A stretch of DNA of 11,601 bases from CBDCGW01 sp964430745 (GTDB taxonomy: Bacteria; Acidobacteriota; UBA890). Location: assembly GCA_964430745.1 (NCBI GenBank), contig CAYSHI010000045.1, forward strand, positions 1 to 11,601. The letters run 5' to 3'. Below are positions 1 through 7,047 of the stretch, piece after piece; the stretch's first letter is position 1, and every line of letters begins with the position of its first letter. The notes below the pieces were generated by a model. The model saw nothing but the letters and a program-made list of their open reading frames with translations. It did not search any database and was not told where the DNA came from. The position numbers and the translations under genes were made by a program.

Positions 1-826
1 CCCGCTCCGTCTCCCCCGCCTCGATCAATCGGCGCGCGTACAGGAGCAGGTTCGCGGTCGCCTGCGATCTCCGATACGCCGAGCCCGTAGCGGTGGCCTC
101 GGCAAGCAGGTCGCCGCTGGTCACGGGGCCGATGTTGGCGAGCGCGAAGAGAGCGGCCTGCCGAAGGCCCTCGTCCTCGCTCATGGTGTACTTCATCACC
201 TCGTAAGCCGCCGCCTTCGTGCGCAGCTCGCCGAGCGCTTTCACCAGCGGCGTGCGGCTCGAGGCCGGCGCGTCGACCAACGCCGCCAGCAAGGCTGCTT
301 GCGCCCCGGTAGTTCCGATCGCTACCAGCGCCTGCGTGGCCGGATCGCCGAGATCCGCATCCGTCAGGTAACGAGCGATCCCGGCCACGGATTCGTCACC
401 GCCGACGAGTTGGAGCTGGCGAATGAAGAACGCCTGGACCTCTTTCTGGTCGCTTTCGTCGAGGGCGCGCACGAGCACCGCCGCGTAGGCGCGTCGTTCG
501 TCCTCGGCCCCCGGCCGGGCGACATAGGTGCTCAGCCCGGCAAGGGCGAAGCGCGCCGCCGTGTCGTCGCCGCCGCCGGCAGGCACCAGCGAGCGGCACA
601 CCCGGAGAATCTCGGCGTCCCCGAGCGACAGCAACTCCGCGCTCAAGCGGGTTTCCTCGGCGGCATTGTCGGCGGGCATTGCAGCGAGAACGGTGCCGGC
701 AGCGGGACTCACGCGCCCGGCCGGGGCGCTTCCGGTCGAGGCGCACCCGGCGACCGACGCGAGTAGAAGACAAAGGACGGTGCTGTGCAAGAGCCGTAAC
801 GTCCGCGCGATCTCGAGCCCCCTCAT
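1..826 (-). CDS. HEAT-repeat lipoprotein, partial (C-terminus beyond left edge)
   Basis: The frame is open for 275 codons from an ATG at 826 down to the window edge, with no stop. Residues 1-28 form a lipoprotein signal: basic start, hydrophobic core LCLLLASVAG, and lipobox V25-A26-G27-C28, so the product is probably anchored in a membrane and faces the periplasm. From about residue 55 the chain is a run of helical, alanine/leucine-rich repeats of HEAT type (for example ALVAIGTTGAQAALLAAL near 167-183 and QAALFALANIG near 223-233). The start codon overlaps the stop of the upstream oxidoreductase as ATGA, with no clear ribosome binding site, so translation is probably coupled. From memory of the family (inference), proteins with this N-terminus are often long and end in a DUF1080 (3-keto-disaccharide hydrolase, GH16-like) domain. 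That part would lie outside the window. HEAT-lipoprotein call firm; enzymatic role unproven. Confidence 0.85.
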   Translation of the reverse strand, partial: MRGLEIARTLRLLHSTVLCLLLASVAGCASTGSAPAGRVSPAAGTVLAAMPADNAAEETRLSAELLSLGDAEILRVCRSLVPAGGGDDTAARFALAGLSTYVARPGAEDERRAYAAVLVRALDESDQKEVQAFFIRQLQLVGGDESVAGIARYLTDADLGDPATQALVAIGTTGAQAALLAALVDAPASSRTPLVKALGELRTKAAAYEVMKYTMSEDEGLRQAALFALANIGPVTSGDLLAEATATGSAYRRSQATANLLLYARRLIEAGETER

Positions 827-2076
827 ACGTGCCACGGAGCCCGCATGGGCTGGTTGATCAGGCGGTTGGCTTCGTCGTCGTTCTCGAAACGCTGCGACTG
901 GGGATCGAAGTACAGCTTGCGACGCAGGCGAAGCGCGACGATGCCCAGATTCACCAGTGTGCAGGAGCGATGGCCGTTGGCCTCGTTGAGAGCGAACGTG
1001 GTTCGTGTCCTGACAGCCTCGGAAAAATCGGTGACCTGCTCCGCGGGCTCCGGCAACTGCGCGACCTTTCGTTCGAAGTCCGGAATGTCGGACCGAAAGC
1101 CTTGGAAGAGCTTGCCGTCCGGCCCTTCGATGTAGGCCGCGTCCTTGTCGCTATCCGCGCCGTCGAGAATGATCTCGCAGCCGTCGGTGTAGCGCATCGA
1201 GATGCGCCGCCAGGAGCTCACCGCGTCGGGGTGCTGCTGCGGTGCATCGATGTCGATCTCGAAGGGGCTGGTGTCGTCCTTGCCGAGCAGGTACTGAACG
1301 GGATCGAGATAGTGCTGGCCCATATCGCCGAGGCCGCCGCCGTCGTAGTCCCAATAGCCGCGAAACGACTGGTGTACGCGATGCGGGTGGTAGGGCTTCA
1401 CCGGGGCGGGCCCCAGCCACATGTCGTAGTCGAGCTCCGAGGGCACGCGCTCCGGCGTCAGATTGGTCCGGCCGCTCCACTCGAACTTCCAGTTGAACCC
1501 CGTCGACGCGTTGATCGTCACCTTCAAGGGCCAGCCGAGCATGCCCGAATCGACCACCTTCTTGATCTCGTCCACCGTCGTGTCCATACCGTAGAAGCCC
1601 GAGCGGAAGCGGAACCAGGTGTTGAGGCGAAAGATCCGGTCGTTGCGCTGCACCGCTTCGACAACCTTGATGCCCTCGCCGATGGTGCGCGTCATCGGCT
1701 TCTCGCACCAGATGTCCTTGCCGGCGTCGGCCGCCGCCACCGCCATCAGACCGTGCCAGTGCGGCGGTGTGGCGATGTGAATGATGTCGATGTCGGGCCG
1801 ATCGAGGACTTCCCGGAAGTCCCGATAGGCATCGACCCCGGGGCCGGCCTTCTCGACAGCCTGCGCCAGATGGGCTTCGTCGACGTCGCACACGGCGAGC
1901 AGGCGCGAGCCCTCGTAGTCGATGTGGCCCTGGCCCATCCCGCCGACGCCGATGATTGCCTTGGTGAGCTCGTCGCTCGGCGCCGTAACTCCCTGCCCGC
2001 CAAGCACGTGCCGCGGCACGAGCGTCACGCCCGCAAAGGCTGCCGTAGAGCCCTTGACGAAAGTTCGTCGGTTCAT
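823..2076 (-). CDS. Tat-exported Gfo/Idh/MocA family oxidoreductase
   Basis: A 417-residue NAD(P)-dependent sugar oxidoreductase of the Gfo/Idh/MocA family. The N-terminus MNRRTFVKGSTAAFAG is a twin-arginine signal (RR at 3-4), so the folded enzyme, probably with bound cofactor, is exported. The Rossmann motif GVGGMGQGH is at residues 43-51, the family EKP motif at 125-127 (E125, K126 expected to be catalytic or cofactor-contacting), and DMGQHYLDP at 251-259 supplies the conserved D251/H255/D258 of the substrate domain. The C-terminus NDDEANRLINQPMRAPW resembles the tail of secreted members found in Planctomycetes and Bacteroidetes. An AGAGG site lies 3 nt before the ATG at 2076. The gene is first of a minus-strand pair with the HEAT lipoprotein and diverges from the sulfatase. 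Substrate unknown; exported relatives act on sugars or glycosides, some making 3-keto sugars. Confidence 0.93.
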   Translation of the reverse strand: MNRRTFVKGSTAAFAGVTLVPRHVLGGQGVTAPSDELTKAIIGVGGMGQGHIDYEGSRLLAVCDVDEAHLAQAVEKAGPGVDAYRDFREVLDRPDIDIIHIATPPHWHGLMAVAAADAGKDIWCEKPMTRTIGEGIKVVEAVQRNDRIFRLNTWFRFRSGFYGMDTTVDEIKKVVDSGMLGWPLKVTINASTGFNWKFEWSGRTNLTPERVPSELDYDMWLGPAPVKPYHPHRVHQSFRGYWDYDGGGLGDMGQHYLDPVQYLLGKDDTSPFEIDIDAPQQHPDAVSSWRRISMRYTDGCEIILDGADSDKDAAYIEGPDGKLFQGFRSDIPDFERKVAQLPEPAEQVTDFSEAVRTRTTFALNEANGHRSCTLVNLGIVALRLRRKLYFDPQSQRFENDDEANRLINQPMRAPWHV

Positions 2077-2162
2077 GATCCTCTGCCTGTCTCCGTTGAA
2101 ACGTCGGCGAACGCGCGGTCGGGGCTACGATCTCGATAGCGTCCGAGCCGACGAGAATCTAC

Positions 2163-2231
2163 CGCGGCAAACCGAAGAGAACCAACGCGGCAAACCGAAG
2201 AGAACCAAGGCGGCAAACCGGGCACAACCAA
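2163..2231. repeat. 23-bp tandem repeat, three copies
   Basis: Three head-to-tail 23-bp units at 2163-2185, 2186-2208 and 2209-2231. The first two are identical. The third keeps the core GGCAAACCG and the ACCAA end but differs in the middle. A degenerate fourth unit may follow from 2232. The array lies in the 182-bp gap between the divergent oxidoreductase and sulfatase genes, 28 bp before the sulfatase start. It may be a set of regulator binding sites or a simple slippage repeat. No clear sigma-70 promoter was found in this gap on either strand. Confidence 0.9.
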
Positions 2232-2258
2232 AACGGCCACCGGCGCCGGGAGCAAGTC

Positions 2259-3773
2259 ATGCACCATCTCATCTTCGGCGGACCGAGGGACTCGGCCGAC
2301 GCCGCATCGATTTACCGGGTCGCGGCCGGCTCGACGCGCACGACGCGGGCGCGCGCATCCTCGTGGATCGCCGCGCTTGGCCTCCCGTCCGCTGCCATTT
2401 GCAGTTGCCAGAACCCTCCGCGTACCGATCAAGCACCCCTTCCTGGAAGCGTCGAACGACCCGCCAACATCTTGATGATCATGATCGATGACCTCGGATG
2501 GACCGATCTGCGCGTGCAAGGCAACGAGCTGCTGGAGACGCCCGTCATCGACAGGTTGGCGGCCGACGGCATGCGCTTCACGGACAGCTACTCGGCGGCG
2601 CCCGTCTGTTCGCCGACGCGGGCCGCGATCATGACCGGCCAATCGCCCGCCAGACTGGCGATCACCAACCACATCACGGGTGACCAGCGGCAATTCGAGC
2701 CCGACGACGCCGTGATGCACGCCGCCGAGATGAACAACCACCTGGCACTCGACTACGTGACGTTGGCCGAGCGACTCGGCGAGGCCGGCTACGCCAACGC
2801 CTTTCTCGGCAAATGGCACATCTCGGGAATCGACGATGAGATGACGTCGAGCGAGCCCGGGCGGCGGCCGGACAGGCAGGGGTTCGACATCAACGTCGGC
2901 GGAACCAGTTTCGGGGGCCCGCGCAGCTACTTCGACCCGTACCGGAATCCGACGATCGTGGACCGACGGGAGGGCGAGTATCTGACCGATCGCCTCGCGG
3001 ACGAGGCGATCTCCTTCATCCACGAGCATCAGGACCAACCGTTCTTCGTGGCCCTCTGGCCCTACACCGTCCACTGGCCGATGGAAGCTCCACAGGAGCT
3101 CATCGACAAGTACGCCGATCGCACCGGACTCGTCGATACCCGCTACGGCGCGATGATCGAAGCCATGGACACCGCCATCGGTCGCGTGCTCGATGCCCTC
3201 GAAGCGTCGGGCCTCGCCGAAGACACCCTGGTGATCTTCACCTCCGACAACGGCGCCTACGGAGGGGTGACCGACTTGAGTCCGCTGCGCGCGGCGAAGG
3301 GACATCTTTACGAGGGCGGCATTCGCGTTCCCTTGATCGTTCGCTGGCCCGGCCGCGTCGAAGCCGGCACGGTGTCCTCCGTCCCCGTTATCAGTATGGA
3401 TTTCTTCCCGACGATCCTCGACGCCGCCGGCCTCGCACCCGAGCCCGTCACGCCAATGGACGGCGAAAGCCTCAGGCCACTACTCGAGCAGAGCGGTTCG
3501 CTGCAGCGGGAGGCGATCTTTTTCCACTATCCCAACTACGCTTTCCACGGCCAGAACCGCCTCGGCGGAGCGATACGCCAGGGCGATTACAAGCTCATCG
3601 AGTTCTACGACGACGGTTCCGTCGAGCTGTACAACCTGGACAACGACATCGGCGAGCAGCACGACCTCGCGCCGCAAGAGCCGGAGCTCGCGGCGGCGAT
3701 GAAGGCGGAGCTCGATCGTTGGCTCGAGGCCTCGGGAGCCCGCATGCCGACGCCGATCAGCGCCGAGCGGTGA
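2259..3773 (+). CDS. S1-family (formylglycine) sulfatase
   Basis: A 504-residue type I sulfatase that hydrolyses sulfate esters, probably on a carbohydrate. The domain starts near residue 67 with NILMIMIDDLGWTDL (metal ligands D77, D78). The formylglycine site is CSPTR at 117-121, the Cys-type signature modified by FGE or an anaerobic maturase. Other expected active-site residues are K185 and H187 in GKWH, H272 in VHWP, D330 and N331 in TSDNG, and K347 in AAKGHLYEGG. Full length for the family, so probably active. The ATG at 2259 has GGGAG 6 nt upstream, and the next in-frame ATG (2472) would cut into the first beta strand. The first 66 residues are odd: an Arg-rich stretch, then WIAALGLPSAAICSC, a weak hydrophobic core with a poor lipobox. 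Export is therefore likely but not proven. Divergent from the oxidoreductase and 109 bp before the sugar operon. Confidence 0.93.
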   Translation: MHHLIFGGPRDSADAASIYRVAAGSTRTTRARASSWIAALGLPSAAICSCQNPPRTDQAPLPGSVERPANILMIMIDDLGWTDLRVQGNELLETPVIDRLAADGMRFTDSYSAAPVCSPTRAAIMTGQSPARLAITNHITGDQRQFEPDDAVMHAAEMNNHLALDYVTLAERLGEAGYANAFLGKWHISGIDDEMTSSEPGRRPDRQGFDINVGGTSFGGPRSYFDPYRNPTIVDRREGEYLTDRLADEAISFIHEHQDQPFFVALWPYTVHWPMEAPQELIDKYADRTGLVDTRYGAMIEAMDTAIGRVLDALEASGLAEDTLVIFTSDNGAYGGVTDLSPLRAAKGHLYEGGIRVPLIVRWPGRVEAGTVSSVPVISMDFFPTILDAAGLAPEPVTPMDGESLRPLLEQSGSLQREAIFFHYPNYAFHGQNRLGGAIRQGDYKLIEFYDDGSVELYNLDNDIGEQHDLAPQEPELAAAMKAELDRWLEASGARMPTPISAER

Positions 3774-3869
3774 TCCGGCTTCGGCGGCCCGGAGACTTCC
3801 ACGCCGTCAGGCTCGGGACGGTAAGCTGCCCGCGCACGCGGCGCTGCCGGTATGCGGTGCTGCGGATAC

Positions 3870-3875
3870 GAGGAG
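3870..3875 (+). promoter_or_regulatory. Ribosome binding site that fixes a TTG start
   Basis: GAGGAG sits 7 nt before the TTG at 3883. The alternative ATG at 3898 is 22 nt away and would remove the conserved MRQAVM beginning of the dehydrogenase, so TTG is the start. Confidence 0.85.
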
Positions 3876-3882
3876 CGGGCTC

Positions 3883-4899
3883 TTGAGACAGGCTGTGATG
3901 ATCTCCCCCGGAACCATCGAGCACCGCGAAGTGCAGGCTCCTCGTGCCGGGCCGGGTGAGGTTCTGCTTCGCATTCGGCGCATCGGCGTGTGCGGCTCCG
4001 ACGTTCACGTCAATCACGGTACGCATCCGTTTACCGGTTATCCGGTGATCCAGGGGCACGAATTCTCCGCGGTGGTCGAGGAGATCGGCGACGGCGTGAC
4101 CGAGGTGGCGGCCGGTTCCAAGGTCACCGCGTTGCCCCAGGAAGTGTGTGGCGCCTGCGCGCCTTGCCGCCGCGGCGACCATCACATTTGCGACGAGCTC
4201 AAGGTCAGAGGGTTCCAGGCTCCCGGGGTGGCTCAGGATCTCTTTGTCACCGAAGCCGACAAGGTCGTGCCGTTGCCCGAGGACTTTACCTTCGAGCAAG
4301 GGGCATTCATCGAGCCGATCGCCGTTGCCGTTCATGCCACGGCGAGGGCGCCGGAACTGACGGACCGCAACGTCGCGGTTCTCGGCGCCGGGCCGATCGG
4401 CAACCTGGTGGCGCAGATGTGTCGCTGCCGCGGGGCACGTGTGCTGATCACGGACGTGAGCGACTTCCGCCTCGGGGTGGCAGCCGCGTGCGGAATCGAT
4501 GCCACGTCGAACGCTCGATCGAAACCCCTGGCGGAAGCCGGGCGACACGCGTTCGGCGATGCCGGCTTCGACGTCGCCTTCGATTGCGCCGGGGTCGCGG
4601 CGACGATCTCGGAAGCGGTGGCGTCGATCAACAAGGGCGGCACGATCGTCGTGGTCGCCGTCTTCGAAGAGCCCCCGGCCGTAGATCTGGCGTTGATCGG
4701 TGACCACGAGCTGACAGTGACCGGCACGCTCATGTACCAGCGGCCCGACTACGAAGAGGCCATTCGGCGAGTCGCGGCGGCCGAGATCGCCACCCTACCG
4801 CTGGAGTCGAAGCACTTCTCACTGGAACAGTTCGGCGACGCCTACCAGTACATCGAGCGTGAGGGAGAACGTTGCCTGAAGGTCTTCATCGACCTGTGA
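3883..4899 (+). CDS. Zinc-dependent medium-chain polyol/sugar dehydrogenase
   Basis: A 338-residue zinc alcohol dehydrogenase of the sorbitol/threonine dehydrogenase type (MDR superfamily), expected to oxidise a secondary hydroxyl of a polyol or sugar to a ketone in the cytoplasm. Catalytic zinc ligands are C37 (GVCGSD), H59-E60 (GHE at 58-60) and probably E144 (IEP). The structural zinc set is complete: C89, C92, C95, C103. The nucleotide motif GAGPIG is at 168-173, and D191 after the second Rossmann strand (LITDVSD) favours NAD over NADP. Length is normal for the family. Start is TTG behind a strong ribosome binding site. It is the first gene of a compact run with a kinase, an iron-type dehydrogenase and a sugar symporter, which points to catabolism of an imported polyol or sugar. 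Exact substrate not assignable. Confidence 0.92.
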   Translation: MRQAVMISPGTIEHREVQAPRAGPGEVLLRIRRIGVCGSDVHVNHGTHPFTGYPVIQGHEFSAVVEEIGDGVTEVAAGSKVTALPQEVCGACAPCRRGDHHICDELKVRGFQAPGVAQDLFVTEADKVVPLPEDFTFEQGAFIEPIAVAVHATARAPELTDRNVAVLGAGPIGNLVAQMCRCRGARVLITDVSDFRLGVAAACGIDATSNARSKPLAEAGRHAFGDAGFDVAFDCAGVAATISEAVASINKGGTIVVVAVFEEPPAVDLALIGDHELTVTGTLMYQRPDYEEAIRRVAAAEIATLPLESKHFSLEQFGDAYQYIEREGERCLKVFIDL

Positions 4900-4906
4900 C
4901 GAACCC

Positions 4907-5878
4907 ATGAGCGACGCTGATCACGCGACCCCGACGGATCCCGCCATCGTCGCCGGTCACTCGGTCGTCGCCATCGGCGAGCTTCTCTGGGACATCTTTC
5001 CGGACGGGCGACGCCTCGGCGGCGCCCCGGCAAACTTCGCCTATCATGCCCGCGCACTCGGAGCCCGCTCGTCGTTGCTGAGCCGCGTCGGGGCCGACGA
5101 CCTGGGCACCGAAGCGCTCTCGCGAATGCGCGATCACGGCGTCGACGTCGATCAGGTGACGAGCGACACGAACCACGCCACCGGCACCGTCTCCGTCACC
5201 CTCGACGAAGATGGCGAACCCAGCTACGCCATCCACCGGGACGTGGCCTGGGATTTCATCGCCTGCCCCCCGGAAAGCATCGAGCTGGCGGAAACGGCCG
5301 ACGCGCTCTGCTTCGGCACGCTCGCCCAGCGTTCCGAGACGTCGCGGCGGACGGTGCTGCAGCTACTCGACGCGGCTCCACCCGGCTGCTTGCGCCTGCT
5401 CGACGTCAATCTCCGGCAACACTTCTACGGGCTCGACATCCTGCGCGACGCGCTGGCGCGGGCCGACGTGTTGAAGGTCAACGAAACGGAGCTGCGCACG
5501 ATCGGCGCGCTGCTGGGAGTCGCCGGCGATGACGCTACGATCGTGCGGAAGCTCGTCGAGACGTTCTCGCTCACCGCCGTCGCGGTGACCCGGGGTCGAC
5601 GCGGCGCCGCGCTGTGGCTGCCCGACGACATGGTCGAACATCCCGGTTTCCCAATCGCGATGAGCTCGCCGGCGATCGGACACGACGAGCCGGACACGGT
5701 CGGCGCCGGCGACGCGTTTGCCGCGGCCCTGTGCGTGGGCATGTTGCGCGGTCATTTTCCCGGGTCCATTGTCGAGAATGCGAACCGACTGGCGGCCTTC
5801 GTTTGCTCCCGAAGAGGCGCCATGCCGGACTTGCCGACCGAGCTCGTCGAGAACCTGACGGTGGAGACGAAGTCATGA
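4907..5878 (+). CDS. PfkB-family carbohydrate kinase (fructokinase-like)
   Basis: A 323-residue ribokinase/PfkB sugar kinase that transfers phosphate from ATP to a sugar. The first family signature is GGAPANFAYHARALG at 38-52 and the second is DTVGAGDAFAAAL at 263-275, with D269 as catalytic base and GAGD as anion hole. FGTLAQRS at 137-144, DVNLR at 166-170 and KVNETEL at 190-196 are also typical. The sequence looks closest to bacterial fructokinases (from memory), so a ketohexose is the best guess. The gene starts 7 bp after the dehydrogenase stop with no obvious ribosome binding site, suggesting translational coupling. Its stop overlaps the next start as ATGA. The first 18 residues precede the usual family start and may be a short extension. 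Confidence 0.92.
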   Translation: MSDADHATPTDPAIVAGHSVVAIGELLWDIFPDGRRLGGAPANFAYHARALGARSSLLSRVGADDLGTEALSRMRDHGVDVDQVTSDTNHATGTVSVTLDEDGEPSYAIHRDVAWDFIACPPESIELAETADALCFGTLAQRSETSRRTVLQLLDAAPPGCLRLLDVNLRQHFYGLDILRDALARADVLKVNETELRTIGALLGVAGDDATIVRKLVETFSLTAVAVTRGRRGAALWLPDDMVEHPGFPIAMSSPAIGHDEPDTVGAGDAFAAALCVGMLRGHFPGSIVENANRLAAFVCSRRGAMPDLPTELVENLTVETKS

Positions 5879-7047
5879 CCGTGAACAACTTCCAGTACTT
5901 CCAGCCCACGGAGATCCTCTTCGGCGCGGGGCGTGTCGACGACGTCGGCGCCGCCGTCGGTCGTTACGGGCGGCGCTGCCTGCTCGTTTCCCGGCCGGAG
6001 GCAGGCGCATTCGGGCCGTCGATCGCGCGTGTCCAGTTGCTGCTCGACGAGGCGGGGATCGACACCTTCCACTTCGACGGTGTCATTCCCAACCCGACCG
6101 TCGAGTGCATCAGCGGCGGGGCCGAGATGGCCATCGAAAACGGCGTCGACGTGGTGCTCGGGGTCGGCGGCGGCTCGGCGATGGATGCGGCCAAGGCCAT
6201 CGCCGTCGAGGCGACCCATGAGGGAACTTCCTGGGACTACCTCTTCTACCGAGACACGCAGCCGACCGACGCGACGTTGCCCATCGTCGCCGTCAGCTCC
6301 ACGTCCGGGTCCGCATCACACGTCACCCAGGTGGCCGTCGTCACGGACGGCCCGACGCGCGACAAGTCGGCGATCTACAACGCCCGCGTATTTCCGCGGG
6401 TCGGCATCGTCGACCCCGAGCTCGTGGTGACGGCGCCCGAGGAGGTCACGGCGGCGACCGGCTTCGACGCCTTCTGCCATGCCTTCGAGAGTGTGCTGCA
6501 CCCGGGGGCGTCCTCCTACACCGAGATGCTGGCCTGGGAGGCCATGGGGTTGGTGGCCGCCAATCTGCCGGCCGCGCTGGCCGATGGATCGAACCTCAGT
6601 GCGCGTACTTCGATGGCGTGGGCCGACACTCTCGCCGGACTCTGTATCGCCAACGCCGGCGTGACATTGCCGCACGGTATCGGCATGGCAATCGGCGGCA
6701 TGTACCCGGACGTCGCCCACGGCATGGCGCTCGCGAGCTGCTATCCGACGTTCTCACGCTTCACCTGGCCGGCGGCGATCGGCTGCTTCGCCCGCGCCGG
6801 GCGACTGTTCGATCCGGCGCTCGCCGACGCACCGGACGACGAGGCTGCCGAGCGCTCCTGCGACGCCATCGACTCATTCCTCCAGGAGATCGGCCTGTGG
6901 ACCAACCTCGAGGCGCTCGGCGTCCCGGAAAACGAGCTTGCCGACCTCGCACGCCAGTCGATGGTCTTACCCGACTATGAGAACAACCCCCGGGTGACGA
7001 CCCCCGAAGAGATGCAGGAGCTGATCGCGGCCTGTCACCGACGCTGA
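5875..7047 (+). CDS. Iron-containing (group III) alcohol dehydrogenase
   Basis: A 390-residue member of the Fe-dependent alcohol dehydrogenase family, which interconverts aldehydes and alcohols with NAD(P)H. The cofactor motif GVGGGSAMDAAKAIA spans 96-110. Metal ligands are D198, H202, H267 (PHGIG) and H282 (AHG). The ATG at 5875 was chosen because it overlaps the kinase stop (ATGA), has GGAG 8 nt upstream, and gives the normal family start NFQYFQPTEILFGAGR. The frame stays open upstream to 5614, but that stretch lies inside the kinase gene and is not coding in this frame. Odd feature: the usual T-x-G-T-G-S-E segment reads STSGSASHVT at 142-151. Within the operon it could reduce an aldose or aldehyde, or oxidise an alcohol. 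Substrate unknown. Confidence 0.9.
   Translation: MTVNNFQYFQPTEILFGAGRVDDVGAAVGRYGRRCLLVSRPEAGAFGPSIARVQLLLDEAGIDTFHFDGVIPNPTVECISGGAEMAIENGVDVVLGVGGGSAMDAAKAIAVEATHEGTSWDYLFYRDTQPTDATLPIVAVSSTSGSASHVTQVAVVTDGPTRDKSAIYNARVFPRVGIVDPELVVTAPEEVTAATGFDAFCHAFESVLHPGASSYTEMLAWEAMGLVAANLPAALADGSNLSARTSMAWADTLAGLCIANAGVTLPHGIGMAIGGMYPDVAHGMALASCYPTFSRFTWPAAIGCFARAGRLFDPALADAPDDEAAERSCDAIDSFLQEIGLWTNLEALGVPENELADLARQSMVLPDYENNPRVTTPEEMQELIAACHRR

Noticed and set aside
299..857. Open frames on both strands in the left 800 bp
   Set aside because: The minus-strand frame starting at 826 is open to the edge with a lipoprotein signal and HEAT repeats; the others are out-of-frame or antisense shadows of it.
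679..2139. 486-codon plus-strand open frame opposite the oxidoreductase
   Set aside because: It is antisense to a gene with full Gfo/Idh motifs and has an Arg/Val/His-rich composition without a domain; a by-product of high GC.
2163..2231. CRISPR-like array
   Set aside because: The 23-bp units are contiguous with no spacers, and no cas genes are present.
2472..2474. Alternative ATG start of the sulfatase
   Set aside because: It would delete the start of the conserved NILMIMIDD strand.
2073..3305. 410-codon minus-strand open frame opposite the sulfatase
   Set aside because: Antisense to a sulfatase with all active-site motifs, and it has no domain of its own.
5614..5874. Upstream extension of the iron-type dehydrogenase
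   Set aside because: It lies within the kinase gene, translates to Arg-rich sequence, and the family N-terminus begins at the ATG at 5875 with its own GGAG site.
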